A stretch of DNA of 64,000 nucleotides, from assembly GCA_050303415.1 (NCBI GenBank), contig JBNLBS010000004.1, positions 62,001 to 126,000 of the forward strand, given 5' to 3'. This document shows, one piece after another, positions 8,396 to 17,412 of the stretch; position 1 is the first letter of the stretch, and each line of letters opens with the position of its first letter. The translations under genes and the position numbers were made by a program. The notes beneath the pieces were generated by a model. That model made no database searches. It had not been told where the DNA came from and was given only the letters and a program-made list of their open reading frames with translations. The stretch comes from JBNLBS01 sp050303415 (GTDB lineage: Bacteria; Pseudomonadota; Gammaproteobacteria; Methylococcales; Methylomonadaceae).

Positions 8396-8707
8396 ATGAA
8401 ACTGCTTAAATTGATTATTTTATCTTCAGCGTTATGCATTTCAACTCCTGGCTTTGCCAAAGAAAGTACAAAAGTTGATGGTTATGATGCTTTAGTTGAA
8501 GTACTCGCAATCAGACCAGTATCTTTTGTTGGTACAATTGTCGGCACTGCCCTATACGTCGGTATCAGCCCCTTAACAGCGCTTGCATCTATCCCGGCGC
8601 CACACAATGCATTTAAATTATTAGCTGATGTCTTAGTTGTAAAACCGGCAAAATTTACTTTTGTCAGACCAATTGGCGACTATGAATACAATGAGGGACT
8701 GGAATAA
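8396..8707 (+). CDS. Small exported protein of unknown function
   Basis: A 103-residue protein with a clear signal peptide (KLLKLIILSSALCISTPGFA, cleavage after GFA). The mature part has a second hydrophobic stretch (SFVGTIVGTALYVGISPLTALASIP) and two similar short phrases, VLAIRPVSFVG and VLVVKPAKFTFV, suggesting a small internal duplication around the hydrophobic hairpin. It is likely associated with the inner membrane or periplasm. A GTG six bases earlier is possible, but ATG at 8396 has AAGG just ahead. No family was recognised. Confidence 0.75.
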   Translation: MKLLKLIILSSALCISTPGFAKESTKVDGYDALVEVLAIRPVSFVGTIVGTALYVGISPLTALASIPAPHNAFKLLADVLVVKPAKFTFVRPIGDYEYNEGLE

Positions 8708-8724
8708 TCAACACCGTTTGCAGT

Positions 8725-9252
8725 TTATCGCCCCAACACTCTCATTTCGATTTGTTGCGCCAATATTGCAGGATTAGCTTGCAACCATTGGCGCATAATG
8801 TTGTCGCCACCTTCTGAACGCAACTGCTTTTCTACAGCGTTTAAAAAAGCAGCACTTAAATCTGCTGGCAAAGTTGCCACGCGCAAGGCTCTTAAAACAC
8901 TTTGCTCATCCACTGCATGTACTTCTATCACTAATCGCTGGTGTGGATTTTCATCATCGTGCAGATTCAAATTTTCTTTAGGTATCAGCCTGCCATCAAA
9001 AGGCGCTTCAAAAGTCAACAATATCAGATCGTCTTGATCACAAAACTGAATCAGCCACAACAAAGCCCCTGATTGATATAAAAAGCCTGCGGTCATCTTG
9101 CCGGAATTTAACGCAGTTTGCTCTTTATGTGTCATTTTTGGCAAAAAAATCTGTAATATATTTTTTTCACCATTTAAGAACTGCGCCGCTGCTCCGCCGC
9201 CATGAATCGCTAATGGATAGGGATAGGCTTGATTTTCAGATAATTGAGTCAT
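8725..9252 (-). CDS. Conserved-looking hypothetical cytoplasmic protein
   Basis: A 175-residue soluble protein starting MTQLSENQAYPYP. No signal peptide, membrane helix or metal motif is visible. It ends with a helical segment (QWLQANPAILAQQIEMRVLG). A GTG start six codons upstream is possible. It converges with the small exported gene, 17 bp apart. Not recognised; no function is proposed. Confidence 0.65.
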   Translation of the reverse strand: MTQLSENQAYPYPLAIHGGGAAAQFLNGEKNILQIFLPKMTHKEQTALNSGKMTAGFLYQSGALLWLIQFCDQDDLILLTFEAPFDGRLIPKENLNLHDDENPHQRLVIEVHAVDEQSVLRALRVATLPADLSAAFLNAVEKQLRSEGGDNIMRQWLQANPAILAQQIEMRVLGR

Positions 9253-9440
9253 TATGAAATACCTGCTCACGCTTCAATGCAACATCATACTCATATCAAA
9301 TAAATATTGATACGCATCGGTCACATCGACCGCAAGAATTTATGCAAAATACATTACGGAAGTCGCCCGGAGGCAGGAGATAAAGCTGTTGAATTGTTTG
9401 GAACAGGACAATATAAATGCTGTCTTTTTTAGACTCTATT

Positions 9441-9467
9441 GGAATTAAATGACAACATTTTAATTCC
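9441..9467 (-). repeat. AT-rich inverted repeat downstream of tRNA-Pro
   Basis: GGAATTAAA and TTTAATTCC form a 9-bp perfect dyad around a 9-nt loop, 37 bp beyond the tRNA-Pro 3' end. There is no adjacent T run, so it is a weak candidate terminator or processing hairpin. Confidence 0.35.
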
Positions 9468-9503
9468 TAACCACTTGAAACAATTGAATCTAGCTGCTTT
9501 CAT

Positions 9504-9580
9504 TGGTCGGGACGGCGGGATTCGAACCCACGACCCCTACACCCCCAGTATAGTGCGCTACCAAACTGCGCTACGCCCCG
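9504..9580 (-). tRNA. tRNA-Pro (GGG)
   Basis: The reverse strand folds as a full cloverleaf: acceptor CGGGGCG pairs with CGTCCCG (one G-T pair), D arm GCGC/GCGC around AGTTTGGTA, anticodon stem CTATA/TGTAG with loop CTGGGGG giving anticodon GGG, and a T arm with TTCGAAT. Discriminator A and an encoded CCA end follow. It lies downstream of the MerR-type gene at the end of the thrS-ihfA cluster, an arrangement common in gammaproteobacteria. Confidence 0.96.
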
Positions 9581-9677
9581 ACAGATGAAACAGGTTGTGC
9601 ATGATACTTTAATTTGAAGGAATTGTGAATCACAATCCATCACAGTGCTGTAGAAGAGAAGTTCTAAAGCGGTCAGT

Positions 9678-10031
9678 TTATTTGAGCAACTCCAGAATAT
9701 CTTCTAATTCGCTCACCATTTGATGAATCAATTGGTGGGTACGGGTTGAATCATCTTTAGCATCATCACTGGCTAAATGCGCTCTGGCACCACCTATAGT
9801 ATATCCTTGCTCATAAAGCAATGAACGGATTTGGCGAATCATCAACACATCATGGCGTTGATAATAGCGCCGGTTACCGCGTCTTTTAATTGGCGCAAGC
9901 TCAGTAAATTCTTGCTCCCAATAACGCAATACGTGCGGTTTTACCCCACACAGTTCGCTGACTTCACCAATTGTAAAGTAGCGTTTTGCCGGTATCGCCG
10001 GCAGTTCATTATTATTACTCGGTTCCAGCAT
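9678..10031 (-). CDS. MerR-family transcriptional regulator (ihfA-linked)
   Basis: A 117-residue protein with an N-terminal MerR helix-turn-helix (YFTIGEVSELCGVKPHVLRYWEQEF) and wing (KRRGNRRYYQRHDVLMI). A short helical dimerisation tail follows, with no cysteine metal-binding loop like those of metal sensors. MerR-like proteins of this type are commonly found directly after ihfA in gammaproteobacteria; the effector is not known. Its start overlaps the ihfA stop by 17 bp, so it is translationally coupled as the last protein gene of the operon. Confidence 0.9.
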   Translation of the reverse strand: MLEPSNNNELPAIPAKRYFTIGEVSELCGVKPHVLRYWEQEFTELAPIKRRGNRRYYQRHDVLMIRQIRSLLYEQGYTIGGARAHLASDDAKDDSTRTHQLIHQMVSELEDILELLK

Positions 10032-10311
10032 AGGCTTCGACTCTGGCTTTTAGTTTTTGGCCTGATCTGAATGTCACCACACGACGCGCACTAATGGGTA
10101 TTTCTTCACCGGTTTTTGGGTTTCTGCCAGGGCGACTGCTTTTGTCGCGCAATTCAAATTTACCAAAACCGGATATTTTCACCTGCTCGCCATTTTCCAG
10201 AGAAGATTTTATTTCTTCAAAAAATATTTCGACGATATCTTTTGCTTCGCGTTTATTTAAACCCAGTTCGTCAAATAATGTTTCAGCAAAATCAGCTTTC
10301 GTTAATGCCAT
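10015..10311 (-). CDS. ihfA: Integration host factor subunit alpha
   Basis: This 98-residue member of the HU/IHF family bends DNA at specific sites as a heterodimer with IhfB. The family signature GKFELRDKSSRPGRNPKTGEE is present, including the intercalating Pro in the beta-arm and the IHF-specific KTGEEIPISARRVVTF ending. It begins MALTKADFAETLFDELGLNKREAK, typical of IhfA. It lies 4 bp after pheT, matching the classical pheST-ihfA arrangement. Confidence 0.96.
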   Translation of the reverse strand: MALTKADFAETLFDELGLNKREAKDIVEIFFEEIKSSLENGEQVKISGFGKFELRDKSSRPGRNPKTGEEIPISARRVVTFRSGQKLKARVEAYAGTE

Positions 10312-10315
10312 TCAA

Positions 10316-12691
10316 TCAGTCCCTCAGTTTTGCACTAATTTGGTTATTTAATGTATCTAACACTTTGCTAAATATAGCATCAATTTCAGAATCTGTAAGT
10401 GTTTGTTCAAAATCTTGTAAAATCAGACTTAAAGCAACGCTTTTATAGCCCTCTTCAACACCCTGACCTCGATAAATATCAAAGATCACTACATCTTTAA
10501 TGACAGCTTGTTGACTTGCATGAATACTGTCGATAATTTCTGCAGCGGTTATTTTTTCTTCAACCAATAAAGCCATATCCCTACGTACAGATGGAAATTT
10601 GGATAATGGCTGAAAGCTGGCAATGGTTTTATCCAACAGCAGATTTAATGACAATTCAAATAAGAATACCTGGGTATCAAAACCCAATTGTTTTTCCAGC
10701 GTCGGATGCAACATACCCAAACGACCTATCAATTGACCATCCTGTGTTTGAATTTCTGCACTTTGACCAGGATGCAAGGCTGGATGCTGAGCGGCAACGA
10801 AGTTCACGTCACGCCCAGTCAAGGAAAATATGGCGTCCAGATCAGATTTAGCATCAAAAAAGTCAACTTTACGTGCTTTCTCAGCCCATTGTTCCGGATT
10901 GACATCACCCAGTATTAAACCGGCCAACTTTTGCTGTTGTAGGGTTTGACCATCTTGCTTAACAAAGCTCAAACCGCTTTCAAACAGACGCACCCGGCTT
11001 TGCTGACGATTAGTGTTATATAAAGCCGCCTTTAACATGCCACACCATAATGTCGTACGCATGATGGACATTTCAGATGAAATCGGATTTTGCAGGCGGA
11101 TAAACTCATCATTCGGTGCAATTGCCTGTTGAATATCTTCATCAACAAAGCTGTACGTGATTGCTTCCTGATAATCCCTGTCAACCAGCAAATCTTTGAT
11201 ACGATCAACAGGCAACACTGCTTCCGGCGCCTTACTTAATGCCGAACGCATTAATAAGCTGCTGGAAGGCAATTGATTATAGCCATAAATACGCGCCAAC
11301 TCTTCGATCAGGTCGGCCTCTATTGCAATATCAAAACGACAGCCAGGCGGGGTCATTTCCCAGCCTTGCTCATGCGCCTGCACTTTCATACCAAGACGTT
11401 GAAAAATTGCTGTTACCTGCTCATCAGAAACATTAAGCGCCAGAATTTTTTCAACCCTTTCTCGTCGCAACAATACCGGTTTACGTTGCGGCAATGTATC
11501 ATTATCTGTTTTATCGGTTAATTCTCCAACTGAACCACCGGCAATATCAACAATCAACTGTGTTGCACGCTCAATTGCTCTTTCTTGCTGATATGGGTCT
11601 ACACCACGCTCAAAGCGATGTGATGAATCGGTATGCAAACCGTAACGACGGGCTTTTCCGGCAATAATTTCCGGCACAAAGAAAGCACATTCCAGAAAGA
11701 TATTTCGCGTATCATCGGAAACCGCAGTCTCACTTCCACCCATTACACCGGCCAAAGCAACTACCCGACTGTTATCAGCTATAACCAGTGTTTCATTATC
11801 CAGCTTGATGGTCTGATCATTTAATAACGCAACCTCTTCATCTGTATTGGCAAAACGAACCTGAACGCTACCGTTTAATTTATCGGCATCGAAAGCATGT
11901 AAAGGCTGCCCCATTTCCAATAACACATAATTTGTGACATCAACCAGAGGGCCTAAGCTTCTGATGCCTGAACGACGAAGTTTTTCCTGCATCCATAACG
12001 GTGTTTCAGCTTTTACATTGACACCAGTGATTAAACGTCCTAAATAACGTGGACAGGCCGCTGTTTCTGCGACATTTACATCGACAGTTTGCTGATGGTC
12101 TACGGTTGTTTTTTGCAGCTCTGCTGCTGCCCAATTCACTTGATTCAGTACTGCCACTTCACGGGCAATACCTTCCACGCTCAGGCAGTCGGCCCGATTT
12201 GGCGTTAGATCAAATTCAATAATGGTATCGTTTAAAGAAAGATATTCTCTTATATCAGTACCAACCGGAGCATCGGCTGCCAGTTCCATCAAACCGTCAG
12301 CGTCATCCGCTATGCCCAGTTCTTTTTCGGAACATAACATGCCCAAAGACTGAACTCCGCGTAATTTTGATTTTTTAATTTTAAAATCACCCGGCAATAC
12401 CGCACCAACCAGAGCAGCCGGAATTTTCAAACCTTTTCTGACATTGCTGGCGCCGCAAACAATTTGTAACGGCTCGCCTTCACCCACATTAACCTGACAA
12501 ACATTTAAACGGTCAGCATCCGGATGTTTTTCCAGCTCTAATACTTCAGCCACCACCACTTTGCTGAATTCAGCGGCCGCAGGCACAACAGAATCCACCT
12601 CCAAGCCTGCCATAGTTAACTGCTCGACCAGTTCATCAGTGCTAACCGATGGATTTACCAGCTCTCTTAACCAAGCTTCACTAATTTGCAT
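10316..12691 (-). CDS. pheT: Phenylalanine-tRNA ligase beta subunit
   Basis: The 791-residue beta chain of the alpha2-beta2 phenylalanyl-tRNA synthetase. Domains in order: the EMAP-II-like tRNA-binding domain near the N-terminus (VVVAEVLELEKHPDADRLNVCQVN), the B3/B4 editing region (central, with TPNRADCLSVEGIAREV nearby), B5 domains, a catalytic-like fold (ARIYGYNQLP onwards), and the C-terminal anticodon-binding ferredoxin-like domain (FQPLSKFPSVRRDMALLV). Length is normal. It follows pheS by 14 bp. Confidence 0.97.
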   Translation of the reverse strand: MQISEAWLRELVNPSVSTDELVEQLTMAGLEVDSVVPAAAEFSKVVVAEVLELEKHPDADRLNVCQVNVGEGEPLQIVCGASNVRKGLKIPAALVGAVLPGDFKIKKSKLRGVQSLGMLCSEKELGIADDADGLMELAADAPVGTDIREYLSLNDTIIEFDLTPNRADCLSVEGIAREVAVLNQVNWAAAELQKTTVDHQQTVDVNVAETAACPRYLGRLITGVNVKAETPLWMQEKLRRSGIRSLGPLVDVTNYVLLEMGQPLHAFDADKLNGSVQVRFANTDEEVALLNDQTIKLDNETLVIADNSRVVALAGVMGGSETAVSDDTRNIFLECAFFVPEIIAGKARRYGLHTDSSHRFERGVDPYQQERAIERATQLIVDIAGGSVGELTDKTDNDTLPQRKPVLLRRERVEKILALNVSDEQVTAIFQRLGMKVQAHEQGWEMTPPGCRFDIAIEADLIEELARIYGYNQLPSSSLLMRSALSKAPEAVLPVDRIKDLLVDRDYQEAITYSFVDEDIQQAIAPNDEFIRLQNPISSEMSIMRTTLWCGMLKAALYNTNRQQSRVRLFESGLSFVKQDGQTLQQQKLAGLILGDVNPEQWAEKARKVDFFDAKSDLDAIFSLTGRDVNFVAAQHPALHPGQSAEIQTQDGQLIGRLGMLHPTLEKQLGFDTQVFLFELSLNLLLDKTIASFQPLSKFPSVRRDMALLVEEKITAAEIIDSIHASQQAVIKDVVIFDIYRGQGVEEGYKSVALSLILQDFEQTLTDSEIDAIFSKVLDTLNNQISAKLRD

Positions 12692-12705
12692 GACTCAACG
12701 CCTCC

Positions 12706-13725
12706 TTATTTAAACTGCTCAAGAAACTTAAGATCATTTTCAAAAAACAATCTTAAATCGTTGATGCCATAACGCAGCATAGCCAAACGCTCCACTCCCA
12801 TGCCAAAGGCAAAACCGGTAAAGTCATCACTGTTGATATTGACCGATTTAAAAACTTCAGGATGAATCATGCCGCAGCCCATCACTTCCAGCCAGCCAGT
12901 ATGACTACAGACTCGACAGCCGTTGCCATTACACATGACACACTCAATATCAACTTCGGCTGACGGCTCGGTAAACGGAAAATAGGACGGTCTGAAACGT
13001 ACTTGAATATCTTTTTCAAAGAACGCACGCAGGAATTCGTAAACCACCCCTTTCAAGTCGGCAAAACTGACATCTGTATCCACCAAAAAGCCTTCGACCT
13101 GATGGAACATTGGGGTATGGGTTAAATCAGAATCACAACGATAAACCCGCCCCGGGGCAATCACTTTTAACGGAGGCTGCTCAGACTCCATCACTCGTAC
13201 CTGAACAGGTGATGTGTGAGTTCTTAATACCGTATGCGCATCAAAATAGAAGGTATCATGCATAGCCCGTGCAGGATGATGTGCCGGGATATTCAAAGCT
13301 TCAAAATTATGATAATCATCTTCTATTTCCGGCCCTTCAACCACATCAAAACCAACACCGGCAAAAATCTTTGCAATTCGCCTTAGGGTAATGGTTACCG
13401 GATGTAATCCGGCTGTTGCTTGCCCCCTGCCCGGCAACGTGACATCAACACGTTCGCTTGCCAGACGCTGTTCCAGTTCAGCATTTTGAAAAGCCTGTCT
13501 AGTCGCTTCAAGCTTTTGCTGAAAGGTGGACTTTGCTTGGTTAATTTCCTGACCGGCTGTACGTCGTTGATCCGGGTCTAATTTACCCAGCTCTTTCATT
13601 TTCAGGGTAAATAAGCCTTTTTTACCCAGATACTGAACGCGTACCTGATCAAGTTGGACAAGATCTGTTGCTTGTGCAAGTGCTTGCAAAGCAAGTTCTA
13701 AGGTTTCTTCGAGGGTAGCCGACAC
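12706..13725 (-). CDS. pheS: Phenylalanine-tRNA ligase alpha subunit
   Basis: This 339-residue catalytic subunit charges tRNA-Phe. It has an N-terminal coiled-coil arm (about residues 1-90), then class II motif 2 (FRPSYFPFTEPSAEVDIEC) and motif 3 (GFAFGMGVERLAMLRYGI). The HDTFYF segment and a four-cysteine cluster (CVMCNGNGCRVCSHTGW) are seen as in E. coli PheS. It is separated from rplT by about 100 bp that contain a long inverted repeat, and couples to pheT. Confidence 0.97.
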   Translation of the reverse strand: MSATLEETLELALQALAQATDLVQLDQVRVQYLGKKGLFTLKMKELGKLDPDQRRTAGQEINQAKSTFQQKLEATRQAFQNAELEQRLASERVDVTLPGRGQATAGLHPVTITLRRIAKIFAGVGFDVVEGPEIEDDYHNFEALNIPAHHPARAMHDTFYFDAHTVLRTHTSPVQVRVMESEQPPLKVIAPGRVYRCDSDLTHTPMFHQVEGFLVDTDVSFADLKGVVYEFLRAFFEKDIQVRFRPSYFPFTEPSAEVDIECVMCNGNGCRVCSHTGWLEVMGCGMIHPEVFKSVNINSDDFTGFAFGMGVERLAMLRYGINDLRLFFENDLKFLEQFK

Positions 13726-13759
13726 TGCTCAGCTCGCTTTTCTTATAATTAGGTGGGAA

Positions 13760-13823
13760 AGAAAGGTTTGACAATCATCCCACCCTGCCCACATTAATGG
13801 ACAGAGTGGGAATGAACCTTTCT
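13760..13823 (-). promoter_or_regulatory. Long imperfect hairpin between rplT and pheS
   Basis: Outer arms AGAAAGGTT (13760-13768) and AACCTTTCT (13815-13823) and inner arms CCCACCCTGCC (13779-13789) and GGACAGAGTGGG (13799-13810) are complementary, forming one long stem that reaches into the rplT stop codon. No T run follows on the reverse strand. It could be an attenuator-like or mRNA-processing element adjusting pheST relative to the ribosomal genes; the role is inferred. Confidence 0.5.
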
Positions 13824-14184
13824 AAGGTTGACTTTGATTAGCTTTGGCAATTTTTGCAATTTCAGCAAAAGCGTCCATATCACGTACGGCGATATCAGCT
13901 AATACTTTACGATCAATTGCTACATTCGCTTTGTTCAAACCGTTAATCAGGCGACTGTATGAAATATCACACATACGTGCTGCTGCATTGATACGAACAA
14001 TCCACAATGCACGGAATTGACGTTTTCTTTGCTTACGGTCACGGTAAGCGTATTGGCCTGCTTTAATAACCGCTTGTTTAGCAACGCGATAAACTCGACT
14101 ACGGGCACCGTAGTATCCTTTCGCTTGCTTTAAAACTTTTTTATGTCTTGCTCTGGCTGTTACGCCACGTTTTACTCTAGCCAC
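13822..14184 (-). CDS. rplT: 50S ribosomal protein L20
   Basis: This 120-residue basic protein matches L20 throughout: MARVKRGVTARARHKK at the N-terminus, GYYGARSRVYRVAKQAV, YRDRKQRKRQFRALWI and the C-terminal INAAARMCDISYSRLI. L20 is an early assembly protein of the 50S subunit, and in E. coli it also represses the rpmI-rplT mRNA. It lies 15 bp after rpmI. Confidence 0.98.
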   Translation of the reverse strand: MARVKRGVTARARHKKVLKQAKGYYGARSRVYRVAKQAVIKAGQYAYRDRKQRKRQFRALWIVRINAAARMCDISYSRLINGLNKANVAIDRKVLADIAVRDMDAFAEIAKIAKANQSQP

Positions 14185-14199
14185 ACTAAGTCTCCTAGA

Positions 14200-14397
14200 T
14201 TAACTATAAGGTAACAAGCGTGCAGTCATACGCACGTCTGCCGGATGAAGAGCAGCTGATTTACGCAACTGTCTTTTTCTCTTGGTACTCTTTTTAGTCA
14301 AAATATGACGTCTGTGCGACTGGTTACATTTAAAACCACCGTTGCCAGTACGTTTAAAACGTTTGGCAGCACCACTATGGGATTTCATTTTAGGCAT
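14200..14397 (-). CDS. rpmI: 50S ribosomal protein L35
   Basis: A 65-residue basic protein, MPKMKSHSGAAKRFKRTG onward, with the standard L35 motif RRHILTKKSTKRKRQLR. A GGAG ribosome site precedes the start. The 163 bp between infC and rpmI is the region where L20 autoregulation acts in E. coli; a small perfect hairpin, GTATCA-TTG-TGATAC, is visible within it on the reverse strand, but an L20 site was not demonstrated. Confidence 0.97.
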   Translation of the reverse strand: MPKMKSHSGAAKRFKRTGNGGFKCNQSHRRHILTKKSTKRKRQLRKSAALHPADVRMTARLLPYS

Positions 14398-14560
14398 TTG
14401 TTTTCTCCACTATCTTTAAAGTATAAACATCCATGAAATATAAAACTCAGCAAGGCAAAATGCGTGGCCCTGAAGAATTAGCGGTATCACAATGATACTT
14501 TGCAGCTTTATCCAGCACTGCAGGACCAGACTTTAAAGCCCGACCCCAAACCTTAAACAC

Positions 14561-15085
14561 CTACTTTTTCTTTTTCGGCGCCATAACCATCACCATTTGA
14601 CGGCCTTCCAATTTAGGGAACTGCTCAACAATAGCCAGCTCTTCCAAATCGTTTTCAACTCGTTTCAGCAATTCCATACCAATTTCTCTATGCGCCATTT
14701 CACGTCCGCGAAAACGCACAGTTATTTTGGTTTTATTACCCTCGGTCAAGAACTTAATCAGGTTTCTCAGCTTAACTTGATAATCACCCTCATCCGTTCC
14801 GGGGCGGAATTTTATTTCCTTAACCTGAATCTGCTTCTGCTTCTTTTTGGCTTGCTGTTGTTTTTTATTCTGTTCAAAAACAAACTTGCCATAGTTCATC
14901 ACTCTACAAACCGGAGGATCCGCATTCGGTGAAATTTCGACCAAATCCAAATCAGCTGCATAAGCCACCTCTTTAGCTTCAGCTAAAGAAATAATACCCA
15001 GCGATTCACCATCAGCACCTGTTACCCTCACTCGTCTTGCGGTGATTTCATCGTTCAGGCGTGTTTCATCTTTTTTGGCAGCGAT
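14561..15085 (-). CDS. infC: Translation initiation factor IF-3 with ATC start codon
   Basis: IF-3 prevents subunit joining and proofreads start codons. No ATG lies near the expected N-terminus. The frame extends upstream of a GTG (15031) through codons for IAAKKDETRLNDEITARR, the normal IF-3 N-terminus, to an ATC at 15085 that has GGAGG eight bases ahead. This gives 174 residues, the usual IF-3 length. Conserved blocks include ADPPVCRVMNYGKF and KEIKFRPGTDEGDYQ. A rare start codon is the known basis of infC self-control in E. coli (ATT there). It lies 22 bp after thrS. Confidence 0.93.
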   Translation of the reverse strand: MAAKKDETRLNDEITARRVRVTGADGESLGIISLAEAKEVAYAADLDLVEISPNADPPVCRVMNYGKFVFEQNKKQQQAKKKQKQIQVKEIKFRPGTDEGDYQVKLRNLIKFLTEGNKTKITVRFRGREMAHREIGMELLKRVENDLEELAIVEQFPKLEGRQMVMVMAPKKKK

Positions 15086-15107
15086 ACCTTAATCCTCCAA
15101 TCAACAA

Positions 15108-17015
15108 TTATTTTCTCTCGGCAATCTCTTGTCGTATTTTTTCAGCAAAATCAGCGATTTTAAGACTACCTAAATCTTCACCTTTTTGCGTACGCACCGC
15201 AACGGTTTGATTTTCTAATTCTTTATCGCCAACAATTAGAAGATATGGGGTGCGCTGCATTGAATGCTCGCGAATTTTAAACCCGATCTTCTCATTTCTC
15301 AAGTCTAATTTAGTTCTAAATCCCTGTTGCTCCAAATTTCTTGCCACTTCTGTCGCATAATGTTCATGCTTACCGGTAATATTCATTACCGCCAGCTGAA
15401 CTGGAGACAACCATACCGGAAATGTTCCGGCATGATGTTCGATTAAAATACCTATAAACCGTTCCAAAGAGCCCAAAATAGCTCTGTGCAACATAACCGG
15501 AACTTGTCTCGAACCATCCTCTGCCACGTAGGAAGCATCTAATCTTCCCGGCATGGAAAAATCAACCTGAATAGTACCACACTGCCAAACCCGACCTATA
15601 CAATCTTTTAGAGAAAATTCGACCTTCGGTCCGTAAAAAGCACCTTCGCCCGGCTGCAAATCCCAATCCAGTCCTTTATTATTCAAAGCCAGTTCTAATG
15701 CCTGCTCTGCTTTATCCCAGACTGAATCATCACCGACTCTGTTCTCAGGACGGGTGGATAATTTAATAATTATATCTTCAAAACCAAAGTCTTTATACAC
15801 TTCAAACAACAAGTCTATAAAAGTGGAAACCTCATCCTGAATCTGGCCTTCTGTACAAAAAATATGCGCATCATCCTGGACAAAATTTCGTACTCGCATC
15901 AGACCATGCAAGGTTCCTGACGGCTCGTTACGGTGACAGGAACCGAATTCCGCCAACCGCAGTGGTAAATCACGGTAACTTTTAAGACCCTGATTATAGA
16001 TCTGGATATGGCATGGGCAGTTCATCGGTTTAACTGCATAATCCCGATGTTCGGAATGTGTTGTAAAAATCATGTCACCAAACTTATCCCAGTGACCTGA
16101 TCTTTCCCACAAAGAACGATCTACGACCTGAGGTGTTTTCACCTCACCATAACCATTCAACCTTAATTTTTCACGAATATACTGCTCAACCTGCTGATAG
16201 ATAGTCCAGCCTTTATCATGCCAAAACACCATGCCTGGTGCTTCTTCTTGTGAATGGAATAAATCCAGGGCTTTGCCTAATTTTCTATGATCACGCTTTT
16301 CCGCCTCTTCCAGACGAGTCAGATAAGCTTTTAATTCTTTTTTATCGTTCCAGGCCGTACCGTAAATACGTTGCAGCATTTCATTATTGGAATCCCCACG
16401 CCAATAGGCGCCGGCAATCTTCATTAATTTAAATGCTTTTAGCGCTCCCGTACTGGGCACATGCGGACCGCGACATAAATCGGTAAATTCACCCTGCGCA
16501 TATAAAGATAAATCTTCATTGGACGGAATCGATTCGATGATTTCGGCTTTATAGTCCTCACCCAGATCCTTAAAGAATTTTACCGCTTCATCTCTGGATA
16601 AAACCGATCGGGTAATTGAAAGATTGTCTGCAACCAACTGCTGCATTCTCTTTTCAATTTTGACTAAATCTTCCGGGGTAAACGGTCTTTGGTATGAAAA
16701 ATCATAAAAAAAGCCGTCATCGATTACAGGACCGATAGTGACCTGTGCTTCCGGGAATATTTGCTTAACTGCCTGGGCCAGTAAATGAGCAGTCGAATGC
16801 CGAATAACCTCAATACCCTCAGAGTCTTTTGCTGTAACGATCTGTAGACTGGCATCCTGCTCTATAACTGTGGATGCGTCGACTAACACACCATCAACCT
16901 TACCCGCCAACGTCGCTTTAGCCAAGCCAGCACCAATTGATTGAGCAACATCCATCACTGTAACAGCCTGATCAAACGCACGCTGTGATCCATCAGGGAG
17001 GGTAATTACGGGCAT
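15108..17015 (-). CDS. thrS: Threonine-tRNA ligase
   Basis: A 635-residue class II synthetase. Domains in order: TGS (MPVITLPDGSQRAFDQAV), the editing domain with HSTAHLLAQAVK (His-x3-His) and the later C-x3-H metal motif (LCRGPH), the catalytic core with the zinc ligand region (MNCPCHIQIY), motif 2 (RNEPSGTLHGLMRVRNF) and motif 3 (RAILGSLERFIG), then an anticodon-binding domain. The frame remains open 28 codons further upstream, but ATG at 17015 gives the standard N-terminus. First gene of the thrS-infC-rpmI-rplT-pheST-ihfA cluster. Confidence 0.96.
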   Translation of the reverse strand: MPVITLPDGSQRAFDQAVTVMDVAQSIGAGLAKATLAGKVDGVLVDASTVIEQDASLQIVTAKDSEGIEVIRHSTAHLLAQAVKQIFPEAQVTIGPVIDDGFFYDFSYQRPFTPEDLVKIEKRMQQLVADNLSITRSVLSRDEAVKFFKDLGEDYKAEIIESIPSNEDLSLYAQGEFTDLCRGPHVPSTGALKAFKLMKIAGAYWRGDSNNEMLQRIYGTAWNDKKELKAYLTRLEEAEKRDHRKLGKALDLFHSQEEAPGMVFWHDKGWTIYQQVEQYIREKLRLNGYGEVKTPQVVDRSLWERSGHWDKFGDMIFTTHSEHRDYAVKPMNCPCHIQIYNQGLKSYRDLPLRLAEFGSCHRNEPSGTLHGLMRVRNFVQDDAHIFCTEGQIQDEVSTFIDLLFEVYKDFGFEDIIIKLSTRPENRVGDDSVWDKAEQALELALNNKGLDWDLQPGEGAFYGPKVEFSLKDCIGRVWQCGTIQVDFSMPGRLDASYVAEDGSRQVPVMLHRAILGSLERFIGILIEHHAGTFPVWLSPVQLAVMNITGKHEHYATEVARNLEQQGFRTKLDLRNEKIGFKIREHSMQRTPYLLIVGDKELENQTVAVRTQKGEDLGSLKIADFAEKIRQEIAERK

Positions 17016-17412
17016 AAGTCTATTATTTTTCTTAAATTTAGCTACGTTAAAAGCACCCAATCGGTGCTGATAGTTTTTTAAGGCGAAGAACTCCGGCAAA
17101 ACACCTACTCCACCCTATCGAGAACCAGGCATTTTATCAAATAGAGCTATCAGCGTCAAGAAACGGTAAGTCAATTTATCCTATTGAACAAGCTGTGCAA
17201 CGATGATCACACAAGATATAAGGAATGAGTTCAGGATTTATCGATGTATTTCGACCATCATTCGAAATAATGGACTTCTCTAAAGTTCAACACTCTATAC
17301 AGGCTGAATTTTTTTACTACATATAACACAGAAAGAATTTACTCGACAAAACACAACACTAATCTTAACCATTTAAGCAGTGGTAACGAGCAAAGTTTGA
17401 GGAGTAATTGAT
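17016..17412 (-). other. Intergenic region: thrS leader
   Basis: About 400 bp between tRNA-Val and thrS with no supportable gene. It holds the thrS 5' leader, including a short GC hairpin at 17052-17068. No clear promoter could be chosen by eye. In E. coli the thrS leader binds its own synthetase, so this region is the place to look for an equivalent. Confidence 0.5.
17052..17068 (-). promoter_or_regulatory. Small hairpin in the thrS leader
   Basis: On the reverse strand AGCACC, loop GATTG and GGTGCT are followed by TTT, 37 nt before the thrS start. It could be an attenuator remnant or part of a tRNA-mimic operator; the stem is only 6 bp. Confidence 0.35.

Noticed and set aside
14398..14560. 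L20 autoregulatory site in the infC-rpmI gap
   Set aside because: Only a 6-bp hairpin (GTATCA/TGATAC) is clear; I could not identify the pseudoknot or L20-type stem by eye.
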